NCBI GenBank assembly: GCA_025359785.1
Contig: JANYET010000031.1
Span: forward strand, 1-64,000
Direction: 5' to 3'
Source: Alphaproteobacteria bacterium
Lineage (GTDB): Bacteria > Pseudomonadota > Alphaproteobacteria > Caulobacterales > Caulobacteraceae
Length of the DNA: 64,000 bases
The position numbers and the translations under genes were made by a program. This document shows, in pieces, positions 26,618 through 35,243 of the stretch. The notes below the pieces were generated by a model. The model was given only the letters and a program-made list of their open reading frames with translations, searched no databases and was not told where the DNA came from. Each line of letters starts with the position of its first letter. The first letter of the stretch is position 1.

Positions 26618-27663
26618 TCTGCAGCCAGGGCCTTTACCCGCTTTCCGGTCACACGCTCAATGACACGGGCGATATGGGGGATAGGCGTGTCCGGCACCAC
26701 CCCGTGGCCGAGGTTGAAGATGTAAGGCCCGCCGCCCCACTGGTCGAGCAGGGCCTCGACGCGGGCGTCCAGGGCCGGCCCTCCGGCGCGCAGCAGCAGG
26801 TTATCCAGCGCGCCCTGGATCGTCTTGCCGCTAGCCTGTAGCCGCTGGCCGAGCGCGGCGCTGGCCTGGGTGTCGAGGGCGACACCTTCCACCGGCACGG
26901 CGCGGGCGTAGTTGTCGACCAGCGCGCCGGCCCCGCGTGGGAAGCCGATGAATGGCGCGGTGACGCCGGCGGCCCTTACCTGCTCGACGATGGCCTTGTG
27001 TGGGCGCACGACAATGCGTTCGAAGACGTCCTCGGCCAGGCCCTCAGCCCAACTTTCGAAGATCTTCAGCACCTGAGCGCCGGACCGAGCCTGCATGATC
27101 AGGTAGCGGGCGGTGGAATCGACGAGCACCTTCAGCAGGGCGTCGAGTGTTTCGGGGTGCTCGTAGGCGAAGGTCCGGGCGGCCTCGCGCTGCGACCCAC
27201 GGCCCTCGATCATGTAGGTGGCCACCGTCCACGGCCCGCCGGCGAAACCGATCAGCGCCCGCTCCGGCTCCAGTTCGGCGCGGACCCGGGCCAGGGTCTC
27301 GCCGATCGCACTCAGCCGGGCGGTGGAAGCCTCGACCTCGTCAGCCATCCGGGCGATATCCGGCAACGGACCGAGCCGCGGGCCCTCGCCGGCTTCGAAC
27401 CAGACCTTCTGGCCCAGCGCGCCAGGGATCAGCAGGATGTCGGCGAAGACGATCGCCGCATCCAATGGAAAGCGACGCATAGGCTGCATCGTGGCCTCGG
27501 CGGCCATTTCGGGGTTGTGGCAGAAGGCGATGAAGTCACCGGCCCGGGCGCGGAGCTCGTGGTATTCCGGCAACGAGCGGCCTGCCTGGCGCATGAACCA
27601 CACCGGCGGCCGATCCAGGGTCTCGCCGGCCAGGGCTCGCAAAAGACGTGGGGTCTCGCTCAT
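26614..27663 (-). CDS. hemE: Uroporphyrinogen decarboxylase
   Basis: A 349-residue enzyme converting uroporphyrinogen III to coproporphyrinogen III. It has the signature PPVWFMRQAGRSLPEYHELR near the N-terminus, the active-site region DIAIVFADILLIPGALG-like, GFAGGPWTVATYMIEGRGS and FNLGHGVVPDTP near the end. It borders the predicted replication origin, as hemE does in Caulobacter, where its promoter lies inside the origin. Confidence 0.98.
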   Translation of the reverse strand: MSETPRLLRALAGETLDRPPVWFMRQAGRSLPEYHELRARAGDFIAFCHNPEMAAEATMQPMRRFPLDAAIVFADILLIPGALGQKVWFEAGEGPRLGPLPDIARMADEVEASTARLSAIGETLARVRAELEPERALIGFAGGPWTVATYMIEGRGSQREAARTFAYEHPETLDALLKVLVDSTARYLIMQARSGAQVLKIFESWAEGLAEDVFERIVVRPHKAIVEQVRAAGVTAPFIGFPRGAGALVDNYARAVPVEGVALDTQASAALGQRLQASGKTIQGALDNLLLRAGGPALDARVEALLDQWGGGPYIFNLGHGVVPDTPIPHIARVIERVTGKRVKALAAE

Positions 27664-27916
27664 GTGGGCCTTAAATCGCCTCTGGCCCGAAGTCTCAAGT
27701 GCGAGACGAGGCGTCTTGCCCGGTCTGCCCTACTTCCTTTCAAGAAGAATCTAGAAAGCCGGTTGCAGAAGTGGCGATAGAGCCTGTCGTGTCCGGGGAT
27801 GGAATCGTCGGCGCCGCGCCGGTCCCGGGCTTCTCCCCAGGCCATGGGCGCTGCTCACCGCGTCGATATCCCGCCCTGTGAATCGCGGGGGCAGACCGCC
27901 AAGCCCCTTGTGGCGA

Positions 27917-27931
27917 TTAAGCTTTCGTTAA
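27917..27931. promoter_or_regulatory. CtrA box 1 in the origin
   Basis: TTAAGCTTTCGTTAA is an exact TTAA-N7-TTAA full site. In Caulobacter, phosphorylated CtrA bound to such sites in the origin blocks initiation in swarmer cells; the same effect is inferred here. Confidence 0.88.
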
Positions 27932-28025
27932 GACTTTCGGGGACAGCGCGCGGCGCCTGGGCGCCGCATCCCAGCCCTGTCGACAATCCGCCTGGCGCGA
28001 GCTCCGGGGTCGCCGGAGGTGTGAG

Positions 28026-28040
28026 TTAATGATCCGTTAA
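28026..28040. promoter_or_regulatory. CtrA box 2 in the origin
   Basis: TTAATGATCCGTTAA is a second exact TTAA-N7-TTAA site, 109 bases from the first. Its spacer contains TGATCC, the left part of a G-box, so DnaA and CtrA contacts could overlap here. Confidence 0.88.
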
Positions 28041-28065
28041 CGGGCCATTTCGTCCCGCCCATACA

Positions 28066-28153
28066 TGGGGACAGCGGATGTGGCCTCGGCGCACACGATC
28101 TATCCCCATTCGCGCGCAGCTTCGCTAAGACTGCTCCACAGGAATCGTCCCCA
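28066..28153. promoter_or_regulatory. Cluster of DnaA-type sites (W-boxes and a G-box-like site)
   Basis: Within 88 bases are TGGGGA (28066-28071, minus orientation of TCCCCA), TCCCCA (28103-28108), TGCTCCACA (28132-28140, one mismatch to TGATCCACA) and TCCCCA (28148-28153). A T6 run follows at about 28155-28160. Weak W- and G-class DnaA boxes were described at the Caulobacter origin. The assignment rests on motif match and density only. Confidence 0.6.
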
Positions 28154-28189
28154 GGTTTTTTCGAAGGCCCCGCCGTTGCAGGTACGCCC

Positions 28190-29047
28190 GTGACCACGCC
28201 CGCGCCCAGGCTCGCCACCTACTTCCATGTTCATCTGGTGTCGGACTCCACCGGCGAGACGCTGAACGCCATGGCGCGCGCGGTCTGCGCCCGCTTCGAC
28301 AACGTCCTGCCGATCGAGCACATCTATGCCCTCGTCCGCTCGCAACGCCAGCTCGACCGGGCGCTGGGCGACATCGAAGAGGCGCCGGGCGTGGTGATCC
28401 ACACTATCGTCGACGACGGCCTGCGCGAGGCGCTGGAGGAAGGCTGCCGCAAGCTCGACATGCCCTGCATCCCGGCGCTCGACCCGTTGGTCTCGGCCAT
28501 GTCGCGCTATCTCGGCTATTCGACCACAACCCGGGTGGGCGCGCACCTGCGGCTCGACAACGACTATTTCAACCGGATGGACGCGCTGAACTATGCCATT
28601 GGCCACGACGACGGCCAGGGCGGCCAGGATCTGGGCCAGGCCGACGTGATCCTGGTGGGCGTGTCTCGGACCTCGAAGACGCCCACCTGCATCTATCTGG
28701 CGCACCGGGGTGTGCGGGCCGGGAACGTGCCACTGGTGCCCGGCCGGCCACCGCCGGAGCAGCTGTTCAACCTGAAGAACACGCTTGTGGTGGGCCTTTC
28801 CATCTCGCCCGACCGGCTGATCCAGATTCGCCGTAACCGCCTGCTGAGCCTGAAGGAGAACCGCGAATCCGCCTACATCGATGTGGACGCGGTGCGCGAC
28901 GAGATTGTCCAGGCGCGCCGGCTCTATGAGCGCCAAGGCTGGCCGGTGATCGACGTCACCCGCCGCTCGGTGGAGGAAACCGCGGCGGCCGTGCTCAACC
29001 TGCTGCATGGCGGCCATGGCCAGGTCGAGGTGATCGGGTCGTCATGA
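28190..29047 (+). CDS. ppsR: Pyruvate, phosphate dikinase regulatory protein (DUF299 kinase-pyrophosphorylase)
   Basis: A 285-residue bifunctional regulator starting at GTG. The signatures are HLVSDSTGETLNAMARAV at the N-terminus, the P-loop-like GVSRTSKTPTCIYLAHRG in the middle, GLSISPDRLIQIR and the terminal WPVIDVTRRSVEETAAAVL. The family phosphorylates with ADP, and dephosphorylates with phosphate, a threonine of PPDK or PEP synthase. It is the first gene right of the origin and begins a tight operon with maf, aroE and coaE. Confidence 0.94.
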   Translation: MTTPAPRLATYFHVHLVSDSTGETLNAMARAVCARFDNVLPIEHIYALVRSQRQLDRALGDIEEAPGVVIHTIVDDGLREALEEGCRKLDMPCIPALDPLVSAMSRYLGYSTTTRVGAHLRLDNDYFNRMDALNYAIGHDDGQGGQDLGQADVILVGVSRTSKTPTCIYLAHRGVRAGNVPLVPGRPPPEQLFNLKNTLVVGLSISPDRLIQIRRNRLLSLKENRESAYIDVDAVRDEIVQARRLYERQGWPVIDVTRRSVEETAAAVLNLLHGGHGQVEVIGSS

Positions 29048-29634
29048 ACCTGGTCCTGGCCTCTAAGAGCGTGACCCGCCGCGCGGTGCTGGATGGCGCG
29101 GGCGTGGCCTACGAAGCCGTAGGCTCGGGCGTCGACGAGGATGTGGCCAAGCAGGCGCTGCTCGCAAGACGCGCCACACCGCGCCAGATCGCCGAGGCGC
29201 TCGCCGAGGACAAAGCGCTGGCGGTCTCTGTCGGCCGCCCGGAGCTGGTGATCGGCGCCGACCAGACCCTGGAATTCCAGGGCGCGCTCTACGACAAGGC
29301 GGAGACGCTCGAGGCGGCCCGCGCGCGGCTGAAGATGCTGCGGGGCAAGCCGCACATGCTGCACTCGGCGGTGGTGGTGGCCGAGCGCGGCGCGGTGGTC
29401 TGGCGCGAGACCCAAAGCGCGACCCTGAAGATGCGCGATTTCTCCGACGCCTTCCTTGAGGACTACCTGGCCGCCGAGGGCGAGGCGGCGCTGGGCTCTG
29501 TCGGCTGCTACCGGCTCGAGGGGCTGGGCGTGCAGCTCTTCTCGAAGATCGACGGCGACTATTTCACCATCCTGGGCCTGCCGCTGATGGGCCTGCTCGA
29601 CCTTCTGCGTCGGCGGGGCGAGGTGACACCGTGA
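29044..29634 (+). CDS. maf: Maf-family nucleotide pyrophosphatase
   Basis: A 196-residue Maf protein with [19 protein letters not shown] (the SxRR motif), [17 protein letters not shown] (catalytic Asp region), and [22 protein letters not shown]. The family hydrolyses dTTP, UTP or modified nucleotides to monophosphates. Overlaps ppsR and aroE by 4 bases each. Confidence 0.94.
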   Translation: MNLVLASKSVTRRAVLDGAGVAYEAVGSGVDEDVAKQALLARRATPRQIAEALAEDKALAVSVGRPELVIGADQTLEFQGALYDKAETLEAARARLKMLRGKPHMLHSAVVVAERGAVVWRETQSATLKMRDFSDAFLEDYLAAEGEAALGSVGCYRLEGLGVQLFSKIDGDYFTILGLPLMGLLDLLRRRGEVTP

Positions 29635-30476
29635 GCCGCCCGATCACCGGGACGACCCTCGTGGCCGGCGTGGTCGGCAATCCGATCGCCCATTCCCTGA
29701 GTCCGATCCTGCACAATGCCTGGCTGGACGCGGCGGGGATCGACGGCGCCTATGTCGCGCTTGAGGTGAAGGAAGACGGGCTGCAGCGGCTAGTCGAGGG
29801 CCTGAAGGGGACGTCGTTCCGGGGGCTGAATGTCACCCTGCCCTTCAAGACCGATGCGCTGGCGGCGGCCGGCCACATCCATCCGCGCGCACGGCGGGCG
29901 CAAGCCGCCAATCTGCTGACTTTCGCCGAGGGCCGCGTCGCCGCCGACAACACCGACGGCTTGGGCCTGCTCGCCGCCTTCAATGAGCAGGCGCCCGGCT
30001 TCGATCCCGCGGCTGGCCCGGTGACCATCCTGGGCGCCGGTGGCGCGGCGCGCGGCGCGGTTGCCGCCTTTCTCGACGCCGGCTGCCCCCAGGTGCGGGT
30101 GGTGAACCGCACCTTGGCCCGGGCCGAGGCTCTGACCGCCGAGCTGGGCGGAGACCCCTACGGGCTCGCGGATGCGGGAGCCGCGTTCGCCGGCGCGATC
30201 GCGGTGGTCAACGCCACCTCTGCCGGCCTTGCTGACGACAGTGCGCTGAGCTTTCCGCTGGCCGCTACGCCGGAAGGCTGCGTGGTCATGGACATGGTCT
30301 ACAAGCCGCTGGTCACCCCGTTCCTGGTCCAGGCCCGGGCGCTCGGCCGCCCCACCGTCGATGGCCTTGCCATGCTGATCGGCCAGGCACGGCCTTCGTT
30401 CGAGGCGTTCTTCGGCCAGCCGCCGCCGCGCGACCTCGATGTCCGAGCCCTGGCGCTGAAGGCGCTGGGTGCATGA
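29631..30476 (+). CDS. aroE: Shikimate dehydrogenase
   Basis: A 281-residue NADPH enzyme reducing 3-dehydroshikimate. [15 protein letters not shown] holds the substrate-binding serines, [11 protein letters not shown] the catalytic Lys, NTDGLGLL the conserved Asp, [17 protein letters not shown] the nucleotide-binding loop, and [13 protein letters not shown] the C-terminal motif. Starts at GTG 29631 inside the maf stop region (GTGA overlap). Confidence 0.96.
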   Translation: MSRPITGTTLVAGVVGNPIAHSLSPILHNAWLDAAGIDGAYVALEVKEDGLQRLVEGLKGTSFRGLNVTLPFKTDALAAAGHIHPRARRAQAANLLTFAEGRVAADNTDGLGLLAAFNEQAPGFDPAAGPVTILGAGGAARGAVAAFLDAGCPQVRVVNRTLARAEALTAELGGDPYGLADAGAAFAGAIAVVNATSAGLADDSALSFPLAATPEGCVVMDMVYKPLVTPFLVQARALGRPTVDGLAMLIGQARPSFEAFFGQPPPRDLDVRALALKALGA

Positions 30477-31096
30477 TCCTGATTGGCCTCACTGGGTCTA
30501 TCGGCATGGGCAAGTCGACCACCGCGGCCATGTTCCGCGACCTGGGCGTGCCGGTCTATGACGCCGACGCCGCCGTGCACCGCCTCTACGACACCGGCGG
30601 CGCGGCGGTTGGGCCGGTGGGCCAGGCCTTCGCGGGGGTGGTCCGGGACGGCCGGGTCGACCGCGAGGCGCTGCGCCAAGCGGTGCTCGGCAAGCCCGAA
30701 GAACTCAAGCGCCTGAACGCCATCGTCCATCCGCTGGTCGGCCGCGACCGCATCGGCTTCTTCGCCAAGGCCGAGGCGGACGGCGCCGATCTGGTGGTCC
30801 TCGACATACCCCTGCTGTTCGAAACCGGCGGTCACGCAGGCGTCGATGCCGTCGTGGTCGCCAGCGCCCCGGCCGACATGCAGCGCCAGCGCGTGCTGGC
30901 CCGGCCCGGCATGACGCCTGACCGCCTCGACGCCATCCTAGCCCAGCAACTGGCCGACGCCGAAAAGCGCGCCCGCGCCCACTTCGTGGTCGACACCTCG
31001 CGCGGTTTGGAGCCGGCCCGCCAACAGGTGGCCGAGATCATCGCCGCCGTGCGCGATCCACAGTTCAAACCGGCCCGCGACCCCGCGCCCGGTTGA
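30473..31096 (+). CDS. coaE: Dephospho-CoA kinase
   Basis: A 207-residue P-loop kinase, the last step of coenzyme A synthesis. [17 protein letters not shown] is the Walker A loop, [14 protein letters not shown] the acceptor region, [10 protein letters not shown] the catalytic core and [19 protein letters not shown] residues the lid. Overlaps aroE by 4 bases; the usual neighbour dnaQ follows after 31 bases. Confidence 0.96.
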   Translation: MILIGLTGSIGMGKSTTAAMFRDLGVPVYDADAAVHRLYDTGGAAVGPVGQAFAGVVRDGRVDREALRQAVLGKPEELKRLNAIVHPLVGRDRIGFFAKAEADGADLVVLDIPLLFETGGHAGVDAVVVASAPADMQRQRVLARPGMTPDRLDAILAQQLADAEKRARAHFVVDTSRGLEPARQQVAEIIAAVRDPQFKPARDPAPG

Positions 31097-31127
31097 ACAA
31101 CCCGCCCAAAGCGCGGCATGAAAGGCC

Positions 31128-31832
31128 ATGGCGCGCGAGATCGTCCTCGATACCGAAACCACCGGCTTCGAACCGTCCCAGGGTCACCGGATGGTGGAAA
31201 TCGCCTGTCTGGAAATCGACGACTTCGTGCCCACCGGGCGAAGCTTCCACACCTACATCGACCCCTGCCGCGACATGCCGCCGGACGCCGAGCGGGTGCA
31301 CGGCCTGTCGGGGGCCTTCCTGCGCGGCAAGCCGAGGTTCGAGCATCCTGAGGTGGTCGACGCCTTCCTGGACTTCGTGGGCGATGCACCGCTAATCGCC
31401 CACAACGCAGCCTTCGACCGCAATTTCATCAATCACGAGCTTGGCGCGATCAATCGCCATCCCCTGCACGAGAGCCGCTGGGTCGACACCCTGGCGCTGG
31501 CCAAGACGCGCTTTCCGGGGATGCACAACTCGCTCGATGCGCTCTGCAAGCGGTTCAAAATCTCGCTCGCGGACCGCGAGAAGCACGGTGCGCTGATCGA
31601 CGCCCGCCTGCTGGCCGAGGTCTATCTCGAGCTGAAGGGCGGGCGCGAACGTCGGCTGGAGTTGACTACCGCGGCGATGATCACCGCCGTGGCGGCCGCC
31701 ACGCGCAACCCCTACGGCGTCCGGCCGCGCCCGCTGGCGCCGCGCTCCACCGAGGAGGAGCGCCAGATCCACGAGAACTTCATCCAAAACGTCGTCAAAA
31801 ACGACGGGCTCTGGAAGAAATTCAGCGCCTAG
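31128..31832 (+). CDS. dnaQ: DNA polymerase III subunit epsilon
   Basis: A 234-residue 3'-5' proofreading exonuclease of the DEDDh group: [14 protein letters not shown] (Asp, Glu), [17 protein letters not shown] (Asp), and [18 protein letters not shown] (His, Asp). A C-terminal tail with [13 protein letters not shown] probably binds the polymerase alpha subunit. Tail-to-tail with secB, sharing CTAG. Confidence 0.96.
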   Translation: MAREIVLDTETTGFEPSQGHRMVEIACLEIDDFVPTGRSFHTYIDPCRDMPPDAERVHGLSGAFLRGKPRFEHPEVVDAFLDFVGDAPLIAHNAAFDRNFINHELGAINRHPLHESRWVDTLALAKTRFPGMHNSLDALCKRFKISLADREKHGALIDARLLAEVYLELKGGRERRLELTTAAMITAVAAATRNPYGVRPRPLAPRSTEEERQIHENFIQNVVKNDGLWKKFSA

Positions 31833-32323
31833 GCGTGGCCGGCGGCCTGTTCCTGGGCCTTGCGGGCCTGGTAGACGCCCGCGAAATCGATCGGGTCGAG
31901 CAGGAAGGGCGGATAGCCGCCGTTCGAGGTGACTTCAGCGATGATCTGGCGCGCGAACGGAAAGAGGTAGCGCGGGCATTCGATCAGCAGCACCGGCTCC
32001 AGGTCCTCGCCGATCACGCCGGAAATCTGGAAGACGCCGCCGTACAGCAACTCAACCACGAACACCGGGCCGTCTTCGCGGGCCGCCTTGGCGGAGAGCT
32101 TGATGTCGACTTCGAAGAAGCCGTCCTCACGGCTGCGGGCGTTCATCTCGACGCCCAGGTCGATCTGCGGCTGGGCGGCCCCGCCGCGCAGGCTTTCCGG
32201 CGCGCGGGGGTTTTCGAAGGACAGGTCGCGGATGAACTGCGCCAGGATGCGGATGCCCGGGCCCTCGCCCGTGGCGGCTTCAGCGGTTTCCGGCGCGCCG
32301 GCGCCAGCGTCGATGTCAGTCAT
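31829..32323 (-). CDS. secB: Protein-export chaperone SecB
   Basis: A 164-residue tetrameric chaperone that keeps precursor proteins unfolded for Sec[22 protein letters not shown] is nearly the family consensus; further marks are [47 protein letters not shown] and [17 protein letters not shown]. Start at ATG 32323; the N-terminus is a short acidic tail. Confidence 0.96.
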   Translation of the reverse strand: MTDIDAGAGAPETAEAATGEGPGIRILAQFIRDLSFENPRAPESLRGGAAQPQIDLGVEMNARSREDGFFEVDIKLSAKAAREDGPVFVVELLYGGVFQISGVIGEDLEPVLLIECPRYLFPFARQIIAEVTSNGGYPPFLLDPIDFAGVYQARKAQEQAAGHA

Positions 32324-32538
32324 AGTTCGGCTTAAATCCGTGCGGAGACGACGAAGGGTTCGCGTCTTATCGGGCGGTCGGGCTATCATGAGGCCCCCCT
32401 CGATGCAAACGGGGCCATGCAAACGGGGGCGGAAGAACAGGGCGATGCAACGCCGCCCCTGACGGGCGCGTTGGTTCGGTCTATATAGCGTTAGCGTGCG
32501 CGGGCCGGGTTCCGGGCCGGACGCTGAAGGGCTCATTG

Positions 32539-33165
32539 GTGCAAGTGCTCGAACTGATCATCTTCGCGGCCCTGGCGGCCATCGTGCTTTACCAGCTCTA
32601 CGCTGTGCTGGGACGGCGTGTCGGGCGACAACCCGAGGACGCGCCGGCCGTGCCCGCCACGGCGACACCGCTTGAGCGAGCCTCGGACGCCACCGGCGCC
32701 CAGGCCGCCGAAGCCGAGGGAGTCGCGCTGACCGGCCTTGCGGCGGTGAAGTCCGTGGACGCCAGCTTCGACATCGGCCACTTTCTGTCGGGTTCGAAAA
32801 GCGCCTACGAGATGATCGTCAAGGCGTTCGCCGCCGGCGATCGGGCGCAGCTTCGCACCCTGCTCGCGCCGCCGGTCATGGCCGGCTTCGACACCGCGAT
32901 TGCCGCCCGCGAGGCCGAAAACCGCACCGAGACCGTTGACTTCAGTCACCCTCCCCGCGCCGACCTGGAAAAGGCCGAAGTGACCGGCTCCGACCTGGCG
33001 CGAGTGACCGTGCGGTTCCTCGCCGAATTCCGCAGCCGCACCAAAGGCCCCGAGGGCGAGGGCGTCGAAGACCGCCGCACCGCCGAGCTCTGGACCTTCG
33101 AGCGCCACCTGAAGAGCCGCGACCCCAACTGGCTGCTGATCCACGTCGACGCCGCCGAGGCGTAG
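32539..33165 (+). CDS. Tim44-like domain membrane protein (TimA-type)
   Basis: A 208-residue protein with one N-terminal transmembrane helix (about residues 4-22), a proline/alanine linker, and a Tim44-like domain (about 75-208: [55 protein letters not shown]). Bacterial Tim44-like proteins are thought to have an inner-membrane adaptor role; function not proven. GTG 32539 is preferred over TTG 32536 for spacing from AAGGG. Divergent from secB. Confidence 0.88.
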   Translation: MQVLELIIFAALAAIVLYQLYAVLGRRVGRQPEDAPAVPATATPLERASDATGAQAAEAEGVALTGLAAVKSVDASFDIGHFLSGSKSAYEMIVKAFAAGDRAQLRTLLAPPVMAGFDTAIAAREAENRTETVDFSHPPRADLEKAEVTGSDLARVTVRFLAEFRSRTKGPEGEGVEDRRTAELWTFERHLKSRDPNWLLIHVDAAEA

Positions 33166-33171
33166 AGACCG

Positions 33172-34353
33172 GTGCAGGGGCGAGTTCTCGGCGCGGCCCT
33201 GACCTCGCTTACCCTTTCCGCGCTTGTCCTCGGAGGCTGCGCCACCAAGCCGCCGGCCCAGGTTCGGTCCGAAACGCGCCCCGCCGCGCGGCCGCCGCTG
33301 CCTCCGCTGGCGCCGCCCCTGACCTATGAACGACCTTCCAGGCCGACGGCTGAACCGGAAGCCGCCAACGCGCGCCGCCTGCCCGTCACGGCCCTGCCCG
33401 GCTGGGAAGCCGAGGACCACGCCGCCGCGCTGGCGGCTTTCCGCGAAACCTGCGGCGTGGCGCGCGATCCGGACATGGCCCAGCTCTGCCGCGCTGCGCG
33501 CGCCATCGGAACCCTGCACCGCGATCTCTCCCGGCGCTTCTTCGAGGCCAATTTCCGCGCCGAGCGCGAGCCCGGCGAAGGGGTGCTCACCGCCTACTTC
33601 TCGCCGGAGTATCCGGCGCGGCGCCGGCCGAGCGAGGTGTTCAGCGCACCCTTGCGCGCCCGGCCCGGAGACCTGAGACCGGCCGATCCCACAAGGCCGG
33701 ACCCCAGTGCGAGCGGGCCGCCGGCCTATTTCGACCGCTCGACGATCGAGGCGAGCCCGCCAGACAAGGCGCTGGCCTGGATGCGGCCGGAGGACCTGTT
33801 CTTCCTGCAGATTCAGGGCTCCGGCGTGCTGACCCTCGACAATGGCCGGCGGATGAAGGCGGTCTATGCCGCCAACAACGGCTGGCCCTTCGTCGGCATC
33901 GCCAATCCCATGCGCGACCGGGGCCTGCTGGCGCGCGACAACACGTCGGCCGAGGCGATCCGCGGCTGGCTGGCCGATCATCGCGGCCCGGAGGCCCAGG
34001 CGATCATGCAGCTCAACCCGCGCTACGCCTTCTTCAGCTTGGCGCCGGACGACGGCCGCCAGCCGGTGGGCTCGGCCAATATCCCGCTGGCCGCCGGCCG
34101 GTCGCTGGCGGTTGATCCCGGCTACCATCAGATGGGCGAGCTCTATTGGGTCGATGCCAACGCCCCGATCCTCAACGGCGCCTTCCCGGCCTACCGCCGG
34201 GTGGCCATGGCGCTGGATACCGGCGGCGCGATCAAGGGCGACGTCCGCGCCGACCTTTACCTGGGCGTCGGGTCGGCCGCCGGCCTGGAGGCCGGGCGCG
34301 TGCGCCACACGCTCAGGCTCTATCGGTTGGTCCCGAAAGATGCCGGCCTGTGA
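33172..34353 (+). CDS. mltA: Membrane-bound lytic murein transglycosylase A
   Basis: A 393-residue lipoprotein (lipobox LVLGGC, about residue 23) with a proline-rich segment and then the MltA domain (GVLTAYFSPEYPARR, AWMRPEDLFFLQIQGSGVL) and the C-terminal 3D domain (ALDTGGAIKGDVRADLYLG, with catalytic Asp). MltA cleaves glycan strands to 1,6-anhydromuropeptides at the outer membrane. Starts at GTG, 6 bases after the Tim44-like gene, and overlaps smr by 4 bases. Confidence 0.94.
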   Translation: MQGRVLGAALTSLTLSALVLGGCATKPPAQVRSETRPAARPPLPPLAPPLTYERPSRPTAEPEAANARRLPVTALPGWEAEDHAAALAAFRETCGVARDPDMAQLCRAARAIGTLHRDLSRRFFEANFRAEREPGEGVLTAYFSPEYPARRRPSEVFSAPLRARPGDLRPADPTRPDPSASGPPAYFDRSTIEASPPDKALAWMRPEDLFFLQIQGSGVLTLDNGRRMKAVYAANNGWPFVGIANPMRDRGLLARDNTSAEAIRGWLADHRGPEAQAIMQLNPRYAFFSLAPDDGRQPVGSANIPLAAGRSLAVDPGYHQMGELYWVDANAPILNGAFPAYRRVAMALDTGGAIKGDVRADLYLGVGSAAGLEAGRVRHTLRLYRLVPKDAGL

Positions 34354-34913
34354 AACGGCCCCTGAAGCCCGAGGAAAAACAAATCTGGGGAATGGTCGCG
34401 GCGACCGTCCATCCCCTGCCCGGCCGAGGCACGCCCAAACTTCCCTCCCCGTCTGGGGAGGGGCAGGCCGCATCAGCGGCCGGGGTGGCGAAGTCGCGAT
34501 CAAGCTCAGAGGCCGCGCTCTGGACCGCACTTCCCCACCCGACCACCGCTTCGCGGCGGCCACCCTCCCCATTAGGGGAGGGAAACAAGGGTATCGAGCC
34601 CAACCGCCGCCAGCGCATCGCCAGGGAGCGTGAGGACATCGGCGCCCGGCTCGACCTGCACGGCATGGATCAGCAGCGCGCCCGCGCCGTGCTGGAAGGC
34701 TTCCTCGCCACCGCCTTCCACGAGGGCTGGCGTGCCGTTCTGGTGATCACCGGCAAGGGCGTCCAGGGCGACGGCGTCCTCAAGCGCCGGGCGCCGGAGT
34801 GGCTCGCGGCGCCGCACCTCGCCCACATCGTCGCCGGCATCTCCGACGCCGCCCGCCACCACGGCGGCGAAGGCGCGCTCTACGTGGCGCTGAAGCGGAA
34901 GGCGCGGGGATAA
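34350..34913 (+). CDS. Smr/MutS2 domain protein with an in-frame repeat insertion
   Basis: A 187-residue protein starting at GTG inside the mltA stop. The N-terminus (KRPLKPEEKQIWGMVAATV, residues 2-20) and the C-terminal Smr domain (LDLHGMDQQRARAVLEGFL from 101, VITGKGVQGDGVLKRRAPEW, GGEGALYVALKRK) are normal for the alphaproteobacterial family. Between them, about residues 32-78, the coding sequence is a palindromic repeat element read without stop codons. Smr domains are nucleic-acid endonucleases of uncertain cellular role. Confidence 0.9.
   Translation: MKRPLKPEEKQIWGMVAATVHPLPGRGTPKLPSPSGEGQAASAAGVAKSRSSSEAALWTALPHPTTASRRPPSPLGEGNKGIEPNRRQRIAREREDIGARLDLHGMDQQRARAVLEGFLATAFHEGWRAVLVITGKGVQGDGVLKRRAPEWLAAPHLAHIVAGISDAARHHGGEGALYVALKRKARG
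34443..34582. repeat. Palindromic repeat element inside the smr gene
   Basis: Two hairpins with the same 8-base stem, CCCTCCCC/GGGGAGGG, stand at 34443-34462 (loop GTCT) and 34563-34582 (loop ATTA), with about 100 bases between. This is the layout of a composite extragenic palindrome. The encoded residues (PSPSGEG, then PSPLGEG) are the usual translation of such repeats. Its length keeps the smr frame open. Confidence 0.82.
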
Positions 34914-34919
34914 GCGGCG

Positions 34920-35243
34920 TTAGGAGGGGCGAGAGGCCTTTTCATCCAGCCCGCTCGTCCCCTCGCGGGCTTCCAGCTTCGCCGCCACCTCATCCAGCGA
35001 CACGCCGGCGGCCGCCAGGACCACCAGCCAGTGGTAGATCAGGTCGGCGCTTTCGGCGGCGATGGCGGGCTTGTCGCCCTGGGCGGCGGCGATGACGGTT
35101 TCCACCGCCTCTTCCCCGAGCTTCTTGGCGGCCAGCGAGGGATCGGCCAGCAGCCTGGCGGTGTAGGAGGCGCTCGCGTCACCGCCCTTGCGGCTGTCGA
35201 TCACCGCGGCTAGACGCGCCAGGACCTCGGCGAAACGGCTCAT
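34920..35243 (-). CDS. hisE: Phosphoribosyl-ATP diphosphatase
   Basis: A 107-residue all-alpha enzyme, the second step of histidine synthesis (PR-ATP to PR-AMP). [20 protein letters not shown] and [12 protein letters not shown] contain the conserved acidic metal ligands; [13 protein letters not shown] follows. It is a stand-alone HisE, not fused to HisI, which is absent from this cluster. Overlaps hisF by 4 bases; last gene of the operon. Confidence 0.94.
   Translation of the reverse strand: MSRFAEVLARLAAVIDSRKGGDASASYTARLLADPSLAAKKLGEEAVETVIAAAQGDKPAIAAESADLIYHWLVVLAAAGVSLDEVAAKLEAREGTSGLDEKASRPS

Larger units (their letters stand above)
27664..28189. other. oriC: Predicted chromosome replication origin (Caulobacter-type oriC)
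   Basis: A 526-base non-coding interval between divergent hemE and ppsR. It holds two perfect CtrA boxes (27917-27931, 28026-28040), four TCCCCA motifs (27834, 28066 on minus, 28103, 28148), a DnaA G-box-like TGCTCCACA (28132), four GANTC sites (27747, 27802, 27880, 28142) and AT-rich patches near 27731-27755 and 27911-27937 in an otherwise GC-rich region. Two parS sites lie within 8 kb. Neighbours hemE and ppsR (RP001) flank the Caulobacter origin in the same way. No consensus TTATCCACA box was found. Confidence 0.88.

Noticed and set aside
27663..28085. Three TGTGG pentamers read as reverse DnaA boxes.
   Set aside because: They match the DnaA consensus in only five positions, about what chance allows.
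32533..34572. A very long open frame on the minus strand opposite the Tim44-like and mltA genes.
   Set aside because: Its product is low-complexity Arg/Gly/Ala typical of GC-rich antisense frames, while the plus-strand genes carry clear family motifs.
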